A DNA stretch of 64,000 bases from Oceanospirillum sp048268485. Its GTDB lineage: Bacteria > Pseudomonadota > Gammaproteobacteria > Pseudomonadales > Halomonadaceae. The position numbers and the translations under genes were made by a program. The notes under the pieces are model-generated. The model had not been told where the DNA came from. It did no database searches and saw only the letters and a program-made list of their open reading frames with translations. Shown here one piece after another: positions 34,358-43,961 of the stretch (its first letter is position 1; each line of letters opens with the position of its first letter). The DNA is taken from NCBI GenBank assembly GCA_048268485.1, contig JBLWVL010000002.1, forward strand, positions 89,193 through 153,192. Direction: 5' to 3'.

Positions 34358-36475
34358 TTATTGCTGTCCTACAGTAGCAACAATAGTAATCTGTTTATTA
34401 TCAGGAATCTCCTGATATGAAAGAACATGAACAGATTGAGCACTGTAGCGGACAAATCTGGCAAGGACTTGCCGTATCGGTGCAGCCACCACTAACACCG
34501 CCGGGTTACCCATCATCTCTTGTTGCTGCGATACTTCAGCCAGCGATTGCTGCAACCTTTCAGCCATTGCCGGTTCTAAAATCAGGTTATCATCAACATT
34601 TGATTGTGCGGCCTGCTGCACTGACTGAAGCAAGATTTGTTCCAACTGTGGCTCAAGAGTAATAACAGGAAGATCTGTACTTGGCCCACAAATTGACTGA
34701 ACAATAGACCGGGACAAGGCCACACGCACAGCAGAGGTCATTTGACCAATATCCCGAGTCGACTGAGCCGTCTCAATCAATGACTGAGCAATGGTTCTGA
34801 AGTCACGAATAGAAACACTTTCCTGCAGTAAGCTCTGAATAATCTTCAGCAATTGATTCAAACTAACACAGTCGGGTACAAGCTGTTCAGCAAGTTTCGG
34901 TGAATGACTGGAAAGCGCATCCATCAGGTGCTGAATATCATCATGCCCAATTAACTCATGAGCATAATTCTGCATAATCTGATTCAACTGAGTAGCAATA
35001 ACAGTACTGGAATCAACAACCGTATACCCTAAAGCCTGCGCCTCGTCTCTCTCCTGAGCTTCAACCCAAACAGCATCCAAACCAAAAGCAGGATCTTTAC
35101 CCTCAATCCCTGAGATCTCCCCAAAAACCTGACCCGGGTTAATAGCCATCTCACGATCCGGATAAACTTCAGCCTCGGCAACGACAACACCTTTCAGCAG
35201 AATACGGTAAATTGTCGGAGAAAGCTCCAAATTATCCCGAATATGGACAGATGGCACCAAGAACCCCAGCTCCTGAGATAGTTTCTTACGAATGCCCTTG
35301 ATACGCCCTAAAAGCTGACCACCCTGGTTCTTATCCACCAAAGGAATTAGACGATAGCCCACTTCAAGACCTAAAAGGTCGATCATAGGAACATCGCTCC
35401 ATCCCAGCTCTTTCTGATTAACAGCTGCTTCGTCCGGTAAAGGCATATCCGGAGCCTTTTGCTTGGATGCCAACTCCTGCGCAACCTTTTTAGCAGTATA
35501 ATACTTGATCGCATACGCCCCTAAACCAGCTGCAGCAGCCAGCCCCAGGAAAGCAACATGCGGCATACCGGGAATAACGCCCATCAAAGTCAGAATAACA
35601 GCAGTAACTGTCAGGGCCTGAGGCGTGGCAAACATCTGCCCACCGACCTGCTGACCAATGCTCTGATCGCTGTTAACACGGGTCACCATGATAGCCGCAG
35701 CCACAGAGAGCAGTAGCGATGGTATTTGAGCAACCAAGCCATCACCAATGGTAAGAAGCACGTACTTCTCCAGAGCATCAGAAAACTCAAGATCATGCTG
35801 CATCATGCCGATACCTAAACCACCAAGTACGTTAATCACCAGGATTAATATACCTGCGACAGCATCACCACGGACGAATTTACTGGCACCGTCCATTGCA
35901 CCATAGAAGTCCGCTTCATTAGCAACGTCCGCCCGTCGCTGCTTTGCCTCTTCCTGATTAATCAAGCCAGCATTCAGGTCAGCATCAATAGCCATCTGCT
36001 TGCCCGGCATAGCATCCAAGGTAAAACGAGCACTCACCTCTGAAATACGGCCAGCACCTTTCGTGATTACCACAAAGTTAATAATCATCAGGATAAGAAA
36101 TACAACAAGACCGACAACATAGTTACCGCCAATCAGAACAGCACCAAAGGCCTCAATCACCTTACCCGCTGCATCGCCACCCTCATGCCCGTTAAGCAAG
36201 ACAATACGCGTCGATGCTACATTCAGCGCCAATCGTAAAAGCGTGGCAACCAGGAGTATGGTAGGAAAAACGGCAAAATCCAGTGGCCTCAACGAATAAA
36301 CAGCCACCAAAAGAATAATAATTGACAGGGCGATATTGAAGGTAAACAGCATGTCCAGCAGTAATACCGGAACAGGCAGTGTCATCATCCCAAGCAATAC
36401 AAGGATAAGTACGGGAATCCCTAGTCCCGTCAACGGCAAGCTTTTCAACCTGTCTATTATTTGAGTGCGTTCCAT
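34358..36475 (-). CDS. flhA: Flagellar export apparatus protein FlhA
   Basis: This 705-residue protein has an N-terminal half of eight membrane helices, including the conserved FHIPEP-type cytoplasmic loop around GRISEVSARFTLDAMPGKQM with MAIDADLNAGLI. The C-terminal cytoplasmic domain (about 350-700) forms the nonameric ring that docks export substrates and chaperones. It is a core component of the flagellar type III secretion gate. Length agrees with the family. It is preceded by a 98-base gap after flhB in which no clear sigma-54 site is seen. Confidence 0.97.
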   Translation of the reverse strand: MERTQIIDRLKSLPLTGLGIPVLILVLLGMMTLPVPVLLLDMLFTFNIALSIIILLVAVYSLRPLDFAVFPTILLVATLLRLALNVASTRIVLLNGHEGGDAAGKVIEAFGAVLIGGNYVVGLVVFLILMIINFVVITKGAGRISEVSARFTLDAMPGKQMAIDADLNAGLINQEEAKQRRADVANEADFYGAMDGASKFVRGDAVAGILILVINVLGGLGIGMMQHDLEFSDALEKYVLLTIGDGLVAQIPSLLLSVAAAIMVTRVNSDQSIGQQVGGQMFATPQALTVTAVILTLMGVIPGMPHVAFLGLAAAAGLGAYAIKYYTAKKVAQELASKQKAPDMPLPDEAAVNQKELGWSDVPMIDLLGLEVGYRLIPLVDKNQGGQLLGRIKGIRKKLSQELGFLVPSVHIRDNLELSPTIYRILLKGVVVAEAEVYPDREMAINPGQVFGEISGIEGKDPAFGLDAVWVEAQERDEAQALGYTVVDSSTVIATQLNQIMQNYAHELIGHDDIQHLMDALSSHSPKLAEQLVPDCVSLNQLLKIIQSLLQESVSIRDFRTIAQSLIETAQSTRDIGQMTSAVRVALSRSIVQSICGPSTDLPVITLEPQLEQILLQSVQQAAQSNVDDNLILEPAMAERLQQSLAEVSQQQEMMGNPAVLVVAAPIRQVLARFVRYSAQSVHVLSYQEIPDNKQITIVATVGQQ

Positions 36476-36573
36476 TATTGCCCTTGTCTGCTGGCATTTT
36501 AAATTAAAATTTTTTGGCTATGCTACCAACAATACTATAACAGTCAAAGCTTTAAGCAACTGCTTAAATTTCT

Positions 36574-37710
36574 TTACTTTTTGTACTCAGAAGGTATCTC
36601 AGGAGATGGAGTCTTTCCGGGATGACCCGCTTTACCACTCTTAGACTGTTTTAATTGGTAAACATAGGCCAGTACCTGAGCAACAGCCATATAAAGCCCT
36701 TCAGGTATAACATCGCCAATTTCTGTACTGTAATAAATTGCCCGTGAAAGAGGAGGGATTTGTAACACAGGTATCTCATTTGCCTCTGCTATCTCACGGA
36801 TCTTCATTGCCAGCTCATCGCCACCTTTGGCCAGCAACTCTGGTGCCCCTATTTCACCTGCATCATCATATTTTAAAGCAACAGCGTAGTGAGTTGGGTT
36901 AGTGATAATAACATCGGCCTGCGGAACATCTGACATCATCCTTCGGTTTGCCATCTCCCGTTGTAACTGACGTATTCGTCCCTTCACCTCAGGTTTACCT
37001 TCGGTATTCTTCATCTCATCTTTTACTTCCTGTAACGTCATTCTCATCTTCTCGTTGTACTGATGAAGCTGAAAAGGAACGTCAATAAGAACGATCAGAA
37101 TTAACGAAGAACTAACCCAGATAGCAACCCATGCCAAAATTTCAACCATCCTACCGAAGGCGTATTCAGGCGCCATCCAGGCCAGATAAGGTAATTCCAT
37201 TCGATAAGCCAAAAAGACAAGAACAGCCGAAACACCGACAACCGAAACTTTGCCGATCGACTTAAAAAGCTCAACTAGAGAATTAAGTGAAAAGAGTCGT
37301 TTAATACCCTCAATAGGGTTTAGGCGACTAAATTTAGGGGCCAAGGCCTTCGTACTAAAGTTCCAGCCGCCTAAAGAAATAGGCGCAATAAGAGCTGCCA
37401 ATACCAGTACAGACATTGTAGGCAACATGCCCATAAGGCTTTCTTTTGCAGAATGCGTCAAATGACGAAACATCCCCTGAGTATCGAACAGGTCGACCCT
37501 GGCAATAGAAAAATTATAGCGAAAGACCTCTTTCAAGACCTCAGCAATAATAGGCCCCAATGTCAGTAAGGCTGCAGCCGCAACAAGCGTCAGCAACATT
37601 GTATTCAGGTCTTTTGAACGCGGAACATCACCTTTCTCCCGAGCCTCCTGAATTCGTTTGGGGGTGGGGTCTTCAGTTTTTTCCTGTCCGTCTTCGTTCT
37701 CTTTTGCCAT
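36574..37710 (-). CDS. flhB: Flagellar export switch protein FlhB
   Basis: This 378-residue protein has an N-terminal DPTPKRIQEAREKGDVPRSKD motif, four membrane helices, and a cytoplasmic tail with the autocleavage site N271-P272-T273-H274 (ITNPTHYAVALKY). Cleavage changes export specificity from rod/hook to filament substrates after interaction with FliK. A second, short FlhB-tail protein lies at 24263. The gene overlaps the fliR stop by one base. Confidence 0.97.
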   Translation of the reverse strand: MAKENEDGQEKTEDPTPKRIQEAREKGDVPRSKDLNTMLLTLVAAAALLTLGPIIAEVLKEVFRYNFSIARVDLFDTQGMFRHLTHSAKESLMGMLPTMSVLVLAALIAPISLGGWNFSTKALAPKFSRLNPIEGIKRLFSLNSLVELFKSIGKVSVVGVSAVLVFLAYRMELPYLAWMAPEYAFGRMVEILAWVAIWVSSSLILIVLIDVPFQLHQYNEKMRMTLQEVKDEMKNTEGKPEVKGRIRQLQREMANRRMMSDVPQADVIITNPTHYAVALKYDDAGEIGAPELLAKGGDELAMKIREIAEANEIPVLQIPPLSRAIYYSTEIGDVIPEGLYMAVAQVLAYVYQLKQSKSGKAGHPGKTPSPEIPSEYKK

Positions 37711-38495
37711 TAGGCCCTCGACTCTATCCAGTCGTTAAGAAACGATAATCCAAATTCAAAGACATTCTCAAAATGTGGCGTCAATGTTGTCAGGCCTATC
37801 CAGGCAATCAGCAGACTAAACGTCATCATAAACGGAAAGCCCAATGAGAAAATATTCAACTGAGGTGCAGCCCTGGTCACAATACCCAATCCAGCCTGAA
37901 CCATAAGCAACGCCGTCACCCCAGGTATAACAATCAGAAAAGCAGAAGCAAACATCCATCCACCCAGGTTTACTAATGCCCAGAAAAACTCTCGGTCAAT
38001 GCCGGAAAAGCCGATAGGTATCATACGAAAGCTATCCGCTATAATCTGAATCAGCACTAAATGCCCATTCATTGTAACAAAAAGTAAATTCGCTCCAATG
38101 ACAAGAAATTGAGCCACAACCGTTGTATTTACACCGTTGGCCGGATCAGCCATAGAGGCGAAACCAAGGCCCGCCTGCATTGCATACATCTGCCCTGCCA
38201 GTGCAAAAACCTGGTAAACAATCTGAACGACAAACCCAAAAGCAACACCAATCAAAACCTGCTGCGCGATCACCAAAAACGCCTCAAGTGAAATCAGATC
38301 AATCTGAGGTACATCCGGCACCATAGGTAAGATAGCCAGGGTTACAACCAGTGAAAGAAGTAAACGGATATTAGAGGGTAAGGTCTGAGAGCCGATCAGG
38401 GGCACAGCCATGAAAAAACCGGCCACACGAAAAAAAGGCCAAAGAAAACCAGCCACCCACTGCACGATCATTGCATCCGTGATCTGAGCTGGCAT
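37710..38495 (-). CDS. fliR: Flagellar export apparatus protein FliR
   Basis: This 261-residue hydrophobic protein has about six helices and FliR features such as WPFFRVAGFFMAVPLIG, QAGLGFASMADPANG and GVTALLMVQAGLGIVTRAAP. FliP, FliQ and FliR form the helical core of the export gate in the basal body. It begins four bases after fliQ. Confidence 0.95.
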   Translation of the reverse strand: MPAQITDAMIVQWVAGFLWPFFRVAGFFMAVPLIGSQTLPSNIRLLLSLVVTLAILPMVPDVPQIDLISLEAFLVIAQQVLIGVAFGFVVQIVYQVFALAGQMYAMQAGLGFASMADPANGVNTTVVAQFLVIGANLLFVTMNGHLVLIQIIADSFRMIPIGFSGIDREFFWALVNLGGWMFASAFLIVIPGVTALLMVQAGLGIVTRAAPQLNIFSLGFPFMMTFSLLIAWIGLTTLTPHFENVFEFGLSFLNDWIESRA

Positions 38496-38498
38496 GAA

Positions 38499-38768
38499 TC
38501 AACCTATAAGAAAGGGAATATTGGCGTAAAGGCGCGTAGCAAATTCAACCAAAGAACGCACCATCCAAGGGCCAGCGATAACAATCGCAAGCAGAGTAGC
38601 AAACAAACGAGGCAAGAAACTCAGTGTCTGTTCGTTAATCTGGGTTGCCGCCTGAAACACGCTGATAACAAGACCAACAAGCAGACTGGGAACAACCATA
38701 ACGGCTACGATGATCATAATCAGAAACATCGCCTCACGCAGAATATCAACAACAACGGAAGGTGTCAT
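38499..38768 (-). CDS. fliQ: Flagellar export apparatus protein FliQ
   Basis: This 89-residue protein has two membrane helices with the conserved PSLLVGLVISVFQAATQINEQ and TLSFLPRLFA of FliQ. It is a core gate component. Size matches the family exactly (89 residues), and it is the expected neighbour of fliP and fliR. Confidence 0.96.
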   Translation of the reverse strand: MTPSVVVDILREAMFLIMIIVAVMVVPSLLVGLVISVFQAATQINEQTLSFLPRLFATLLAIVIAGPWMVRSLVEFATRLYANIPFLIG

Positions 38769-38770
38769 AG

Positions 38771-39514
38771 CTATCCGGCTCCAAAACTTGAGGCCAAAGT
38801 CCCCATCACCAGAGCCCAGCCATCAATAAGAACAAAGAGCATAATTTTAAACGGTAATGAGATAATAATTGGTGACAGCATCATCATACCCATAGCCATC
38901 AAAATACTTGCAATAACGAGGTCGATGACCAGAAAGGGAATAAAGACAATGAATCCGATCTGAAATGCTGTTTTCAATTCACTGGTCATAAAGGCCGGCA
39001 CCAGAACACTAAAAGGGATATCGTCCGTCGATTTAATAACCTCATAACCGGCTATTCTGGCAAACAGATCCACATGATCCTCCCTCGTCTGGGCCAGCAT
39101 AAACTCAGTTACCGGCTGCCGGGCAAGCTGAACCGCCTCCAGAGCCGTTACCTCTTCAGCCAAGTACGGCTGCAAAGCATTCACATTAACTTCTTCCCAA
39201 ACCGGGGTCATGATAAAAAAAGTCAGAAATAATGCCAGACCAACCAAAATCTGGTTTGATGGAGACTGCTGCAAACCCACTGCTTGGCGCAAAATAGCAA
39301 AAACAATAATAATTCGGGTAAACGAGGTCATCATAATCAAGGCTGCCGGAATAAAGGTCAGCGCCGTCATGATGGCCAGAATCTGAATCGTTACCGTATA
39401 GCTTTGAGAGCCATCCTCCCCGGTAACCAGGGTCAGAGCAGGGATTCCGGGCTCGGCATAAGCGCCAGCACTAAATGACAAACCAAATGTCAGAAGTAAT
39501 AAGATCCTTAACAT
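38771..39514 (-). CDS. fliP: Flagellar export apparatus protein FliP
   Basis: This 247-residue protein has a cleavable signal peptide (ending near GAYAEPG) and four membrane helices. Conserved motifs are IMMTSFTRIIIVFAILRQA, LGLQQSPSNQ-type (GLQQSPSNQILVGLALFLT) and PVWEEVN. I use ATG 39514, which overlaps the fliO stop (TGATG). A TTG at 39517 directly before it is also in frame. FliP forms the pentameric centre of the export gate. Confidence 0.96.
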   Translation of the reverse strand: MLRILLLLTFGLSFSAGAYAEPGIPALTLVTGEDGSQSYTVTIQILAIMTALTFIPAALIMMTSFTRIIIVFAILRQAVGLQQSPSNQILVGLALFLTFFIMTPVWEEVNVNALQPYLAEEVTALEAVQLARQPVTEFMLAQTREDHVDLFARIAGYEVIKSTDDIPFSVLVPAFMTSELKTAFQIGFIVFIPFLVIDLVIASILMAMGMMMLSPIIISLPFKIMLFVLIDGWALVMGTLASSFGAG

Positions 39515-40050
39515 CAACCCTTTTCCCTACCCGTTTTAAAGCCTTGCAATATATTTGCAAAACTTACGTTTTCACCAGTATCTGCAGATAGCTTAATGAC
39601 GGCTTCAGGAAATACATGAAGGCACTCTACGCGCTCAGAAGAAATACCGAGTACCATCTGAGTCCCTGCAATATCAACCAGCACAAGCCTTTCCTTCCCC
39701 CCCAAGGGCAAAGTAGACAACACCTGCATATGTTTTGAGCCTACACGGCCGACCCCGGGAGCAAAACGCTTAACCAACCAAGCCAGCACAAAAATAAGAA
39801 TGAGGACAATGGCCAGAGACAGGGCAACGTCTTCAATACCTGAGGCCGGACTTCCCGTACTGTAACCCACTGTTTTTTCTGCACCGCTAACGTTAGCTTC
39901 CGCAGCACTCAATGCTTTCCCGGTATCAGATACAGTTTGAGCCCGCAATTGCGAGCTCAAACCGAAACCCAGAATACCCACCAGCAAAAAAGCGTACACC
40001 TTCCACTTAGCGATGAATTTATTCTTAAGATTTTGCAAGATAAAAACCAT
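39514..40050 (-). CDS. fliO: Flagellar biosynthesis protein FliO
   Basis: This 178-residue protein has two hydrophobic segments (about residues 18-35 and 78-97) and a short cytoplasmic FliO domain (GRVGSKHMQVLSTLPLGGKERLVLVDIAG). FliO assists assembly of FliP into the export gate and is not in the finished structure. It overlaps the fliN stop by one base (TAATG). Confidence 0.92.
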   Translation of the reverse strand: MVFILQNLKNKFIAKWKVYAFLLVGILGFGLSSQLRAQTVSDTGKALSAAEANVSGAEKTVGYSTGSPASGIEDVALSLAIVLILIFVLAWLVKRFAPGVGRVGSKHMQVLSTLPLGGKERLVLVDIAGTQMVLGISSERVECLHVFPEAVIKLSADTGENVSFANILQGFKTGREKG

Positions 40051-40574
40051 TAACGAAGCTTACGAATACGCTCTGATGGGCTCACCACGTCAGTCAATCG
40101 GATACCAAACTTTTCGTTTACCATCACAACTTCACCATGAGCAATAAGGGTGCCATTGACTTTCACGTCAAGAGGCTCACCTGCCAAACGATCCAGTTCA
40201 ATGACAGAGCCCTGATTCAGCTGCAGAAGGTTACGAATTGCAATCTCAGTGCTTCCAACCTCCATCGCAATCGTTACAGGGATATCCATGATGACATCCA
40301 GATTCGGATTGTCATCATCCATACTGGCAACACTGTCATCTTCTAAATACTCCAACGGAGCAGACTCAATATCATCTTCAGTGATACCGTTTTCAGACTC
40401 CTGTTCAGAAAGAGCGTCAGCCCATTCGTCTCCCCCTGAATCCTCTGAAGCACCCTGCTCATCCATTGCTGAGGCCCAATCATCTGTGGATTCAGGATCA
40501 GCCTGTTCATCCATCGCCGCAGCCCAATCATCACCCATCTCTTCGGGGTTCAGTTCATTATTTTCGTCACTCAT
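40050..40574 (-). CDS. fliN: Flagellar motor switch protein FliN
   Basis: This 174-residue protein has a C-terminal SpoA domain (about 95-172): VTIAMEVGSTEIAIRNLLQL, GSVIELDRLAGEPLDVKVNG and GEVVMVNEKFGIRLTD. The acidic N-terminal 80 residues hold three copies of a D(D/E)WAxAMDEQ-like motif. FliN forms the lower part of the C-ring with FliM and binds FliH-FliI. E. coli FliN is 137 residues; the extra length is the repeat region. Confidence 0.96.
   Translation of the reverse strand: MSDENNELNPEEMGDDWAAAMDEQADPESTDDWASAMDEQGASEDSGGDEWADALSEQESENGITEDDIESAPLEYLEDDSVASMDDDNPNLDVIMDIPVTIAMEVGSTEIAIRNLLQLNQGSVIELDRLAGEPLDVKVNGTLIAHGEVVMVNEKFGIRLTDVVSPSERIRKLR
40395..40536 (-). repeat. Three acidic DDWAxAMDEQ repeats in FliN N-terminus
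   Basis: Copies encode DDWAAAMDEQ, DDWASAMDEQ and DEWADALSEQ, spaced about 16-19 codons. They are predicted short amphipathic helices with an invariant tryptophan, suited to binding a partner repeatedly. Confidence 0.85.
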
Positions 40575-40595
40575 AACTCACCGCCAGTCCTGTTG

Positions 40596-41567
40596 TTATC
40601 GCTGCAGCTTAACCTGCTCTACAATTTTTAATGCTAAATTCTCACCGGATCGCCCCAATTTACACTTAAAGGTCGGGACGTTGTTTGCAAGAAGGGTTAC
40701 GTTTTCCGGCATTTCAACAGGAATAATATCTCCTGCCTCCAGCCCCATAATCTCGCCCAGATTGATCTGACGCTCCACCACCTTAACATTCAAGGGAATA
40801 TTCGCTTCCATCACATCCTGACGCAATGCTCGAACCCAACGTTCATCGACATCATCGACATCACTCTGTACACCTGAGTCCAGCTCTTCCCGAACCGGTT
40901 CAATCATGGAGTAAGGGATAGTGATATGCATATCACCACCACCGCCATCCAGCTCGACATGGAAAGTACTGACGACAACCACCTCACTAGGGCTCACAAT
41001 ATTTGCCATTGAAGGGTTAACTTCAAAGCCAATGTACTCAAAGTTAAGCGGTAAAACAGTACTCCAGGCTTCCTTCAGGTCAACGAAAACCTGCTCCAGT
41101 ACTTTTTGCACAATACGAATTTCTGTTGGTGTAAATTCGCGCCCTTCGATCTTGGCGTGACGGCCATCGCCACCAAAAAAGTTATCAACCAGCTTAAAGA
41201 CCAGCTTCGCATCCAAAACAAAAAGAGCAGACCCCCGTAATGGACGCATCTTCACAAGGTTCAGACTGGTAGGTACAAATAAAGTGTGTACGTACTCGCC
41301 AAACTTCATAATCTGCACACCGCCAGCAGTCACATGAGAGCTACGGCGAAGAAGGTTGAACAAGCTGATTCGTGTATAACGGGCGAAACGCTCATTAATC
41401 ATCTCAAGCGTAGGCATCCGCCCACGTACAATACGATCCTGACTGGTAATATCATAAGACTGGACATCACTGCCATCAGTATCATCATCTGCGCCAGCCG
41501 GCAGATCGTCATCCTCTACACCATGCAGAAGGACGTCAATTTCGTCTTGAGAAAGTAAGTCCTGCAT
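40596..41567 (-). CDS. fliM: Flagellar motor switch protein FliM
   Basis: This 323-residue protein has an N-terminal CheY-P-binding peptide (LLSQDEIDVLLHGV, residues 4-17), a middle CheC-like domain containing MRPLRGSALFVLDAKLVFKL and DNFFGGDGRH, and a C-terminal SpoA domain. It forms the C-ring wall and sets motor direction. The order fliL-fliM-fliN is standard. Confidence 0.97.
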   Translation of the reverse strand: MQDLLSQDEIDVLLHGVEDDDLPAGADDDTDGSDVQSYDITSQDRIVRGRMPTLEMINERFARYTRISLFNLLRRSSHVTAGGVQIMKFGEYVHTLFVPTSLNLVKMRPLRGSALFVLDAKLVFKLVDNFFGGDGRHAKIEGREFTPTEIRIVQKVLEQVFVDLKEAWSTVLPLNFEYIGFEVNPSMANIVSPSEVVVVSTFHVELDGGGGDMHITIPYSMIEPVREELDSGVQSDVDDVDERWVRALRQDVMEANIPLNVKVVERQINLGEIMGLEAGDIIPVEMPENVTLLANNVPTFKCKLGRSGENLALKIVEQVKLQR

Positions 41568-41581
41568 AAAAAAGTCCGTCC

Positions 41582-42082
41582 TTACTGCATAACCAGATTC
41601 GTGAACAGAATCTGATCAATTGTTTCACCATTACCATATTTTGCCAGGACGTCCTGAACAGCCTGTGTAGCTGCCTGGCGCATCTCTTCCTTACCTTCAG
41701 GAGTCTGGATGCTTTCAAAATCCTGCTTGGCAAATAGTTGGTTCAGATTATTACGAATAACAGGTGCATGCTGCGAGACCTGAGCAACAGCATCTTCAGT
41801 CTGTGCTTTCACTGCAACATAAACCTGCATAAAACGCTGCTTTCTACCGGCATTAAAGTTAATTACAAACGCAGGTTCCATTTCATAATATACAGAGTTG
41901 CTAGGGGTGATTTGAGGCCCGGACGGAGCACTTACCTGCTCAACCGCATCACCCAAACCAGGCACCTTACCCAAGAAGAACAGCGTTCCGCCAACAGCGG
42001 CAGCAATAGAAAGCAAGACAACAGTAACAATAATGATGATTGTTTTTTTATTGCTTTTCTTCTGTTCGTTTAAGTCTTCCAT
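41582..42082 (-). CDS. fliL: Flagellar basal body-associated protein FliL
   Basis: This 166-residue protein has a basic cytoplasmic N-terminus (EQKKSNKK), one membrane helix (about 15-37) and a periplasmic domain with YYEMEPAFVINFNAGRKQRFMQVYVAVKA. FliL rings associate with the stator around the motor. It follows fliK by 77 bases. Confidence 0.94.
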   Translation of the reverse strand: MEDLNEQKKSNKKTIIIIVTVVLLSIAAAVGGTLFFLGKVPGLGDAVEQVSAPSGPQITPSNSVYYEMEPAFVINFNAGRKQRFMQVYVAVKAQTEDAVAQVSQHAPVIRNNLNQLFAKQDFESIQTPEGKEEMRQAATQAVQDVLAKYGNGETIDQILFTNLVMQ

Positions 42083-42159
42083 TCCAAGCCTCTTGCTTTC
42101 AGTTGATTAATAGCCATATAAAATTAGTAAACTAATTACGACTCCGGATAATGCAAGGC

Positions 42160-43926
42160 CTAAGCAAAGTAGTCAACCAGTCCTAAAGCTGATTGCTGTT
42201 TACTACTAAGCAGAGCATCTTCCTGAGCCTCATCATCACCATCAACAGAGCCACGATTACCACCGGACGAAGTATCAGAGGAAGCAAAAGACTCATCCGG
42301 GCGCTCGGACAACGATTGATCAGAAACATCAACCTGCCCAAGGTTTATACCAGCCCCCTCCATCATCTCACGCAACCGGCTCACCTGGGCTTCAAGTGCT
42401 TCCCTTACACCAGAATTAGGGCTATGGAATTGAATTGTCGTTGTATCCCCCGACACACGAACCCGAACCTCAAGACTCCCGAGGTCCGGTGGATCCAAGC
42501 GAATTTCTGCAGTCTGAATTCCTTTTGAACGCATCATCATAATACGCTCATTCAAAGCTTCAGTGGCCCCAGGTTGTCCAGGCAATCCTCTCAAAACAGG
42601 CAACTGAGGCAAACTCTGAGCAACCCCGGAACCTCCGACTCGTTGAGCCAAACCCGATAAGCTCTCTGCGCCAGAGACAGCACCAGCTCCAGCCCCCGCC
42701 AGAGATAAGGCTTGTCCCGCACTACTCATTCCATCTTTGAGAACCAAACCTGCGAACCCTGAAATCTTTCCAGAGTTTTCATTTCCTTTCTGAGTCAGCA
42801 GTTGTTCAAAGAGTTTATCTTTATCAAAACCAGACTCAGCATCTTTTCCCGCCCCCTGCTCCTGGAGCAACTGGCTAACAAGGCGACCAGTCTCCTGAAC
42901 AGCCGTGCCTTCTGCTTTCAGAACGTCAGCAAACCTTGGGGCAGACGTTTGATTGGCACGCGAGTCGAATGCAGTAGCAAGGCGAGCAATAACATCAGCA
43001 CCGCCCGTTTCTTTAAGATAAGCACTGAATTCAGTATTACTTTGTAAAAGCTGCTGAAATTGTGCAATCAATTCTGCCGGATCGTTTAAAAGCTGGTCAA
43101 ACTCCGACGATGACAGGATTTCATTTTCCTCCAGAAAATCCCTGATATCGTCTAAAGATACTCCCTCAGTCTCCAGAGCTTGCTCCAACCTGGACAGCAA
43201 TACAGAAGCATCCAAATCGCCTTTTCGAATATCCTGTATTAATGCATCCAAGTCAGCTACTTCAATTGAAGTAGCACTGGATAACTCCGAAATAACAGCA
43301 GCATCAACAGCGTCGTCCGATACATCTAAATCTGCCACACTTTCAGATGACAACTTAAGCGCTAAAGCGTCAGCAGTATCTTGCTCTGCCACCCCAGTTT
43401 CCGCGTCGTCTTTCTGACTCGAAGCAGTGGCCGCATCTTCATCAGCTACAGCATTCTCATCAGCTACAGCATTCTCATCAGCAGCGGTGCTTCTATCAGA
43501 GGAATCTTTCGCTTCTGAATCATCATCAGCCGAAGAATGCTTATCTTCAGGTAACGCATTTCTCCCAGAGGAATCCTTCTCATCCGATGAAGCCCCACTA
43601 CCTGAAGTTTTATTTTCATTCACATCAGATGTCTGCTCGGACGCCACCTTGGACTGCGACGTTTTATCAGTGGCAGACCAGGCATCCTTTTCAGGAATCT
43701 CTTTGCCGTTTTGCGGAACAGACTTGCCATTTCCCTCTGCTTTACTGCTAGTAACATCCTGTTTAGAAAGCTTTTCACTCCCTGAGGCCTGAGGCACGAC
43801 AGCAGACGCACTCTTTAAGGCAACATCAAACATAGCCTGATTAGTACTATTTTGATTCCGCTTAATACCAGCGGAGCCTGAGGCGGGTAGTAGATCAAGA
43901 ACCGATCGTGATTGACTGACACCCAT
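42160..43926 (-). CDS. fliK: Flagellar hook-length control protein FliK
   Basis: This 588-residue protein has a long, low-complexity, very acidic N-terminal ruler region (S, D, E, A and K-rich, residues 1-330) that includes a short tandem ENAVADENAVAD repeat. The conserved C-domain (about 450-560) contains TAEIRLDPPDLGSLEVRVRV, then SGDTTTIQFHSPNSG and QVSRLREMMEGAGINLG. FliK measures the hook and triggers the FlhB switch. AGAGG lies seven bases before the ATG. A near-perfect sigma-54 site is 36-51 bases upstream, so the gene probably starts its own transcription unit. Confidence 0.95.
   Translation of the reverse strand: MGVSQSRSVLDLLPASGSAGIKRNQNSTNQAMFDVALKSASAVVPQASGSEKLSKQDVTSSKAEGNGKSVPQNGKEIPEKDAWSATDKTSQSKVASEQTSDVNENKTSGSGASSDEKDSSGRNALPEDKHSSADDDSEAKDSSDRSTAADENAVADENAVADEDAATASSQKDDAETGVAEQDTADALALKLSSESVADLDVSDDAVDAAVISELSSATSIEVADLDALIQDIRKGDLDASVLLSRLEQALETEGVSLDDIRDFLEENEILSSSEFDQLLNDPAELIAQFQQLLQSNTEFSAYLKETGGADVIARLATAFDSRANQTSAPRFADVLKAEGTAVQETGRLVSQLLQEQGAGKDAESGFDKDKLFEQLLTQKGNENSGKISGFAGLVLKDGMSSAGQALSLAGAGAGAVSGAESLSGLAQRVGGSGVAQSLPQLPVLRGLPGQPGATEALNERIMMMRSKGIQTAEIRLDPPDLGSLEVRVRVSGDTTTIQFHSPNSGVREALEAQVSRLREMMEGAGINLGQVDVSDQSLSERPDESFASSDTSSGGNRGSVDGDDEAQEDALLSSKQQSALGLVDYFA
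43439..43481. repeat. 18-bp tandem repeat within fliK
   Basis: The unit TCATCAGCTACAGCATTC occurs at 43439-43456 and 43457-43474, with seven bases of a third copy. It encodes the ENAVAD repeat on the minus strand. Tandem repeats in the FliK ruler are prone to length change. Confidence 0.9.
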
Positions 43927-43961
43927 GTTGTAACCTCTCTATTTAATTCTAAAGAAGATAC

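Noticed and set aside
36551..36568. Palindrome TTTAAGCA-AC-TGCTTAAA between flhB and flhA
   Set aside because: The stem is only 8 bp and AT-rich with no T run; too weak to name as terminator or operator.
42115..42140. AT-rich inverted repeat between fliK and fliL
   Set aside because: Seven AT base pairs with a two-base loop would be unstable and no T run follows.
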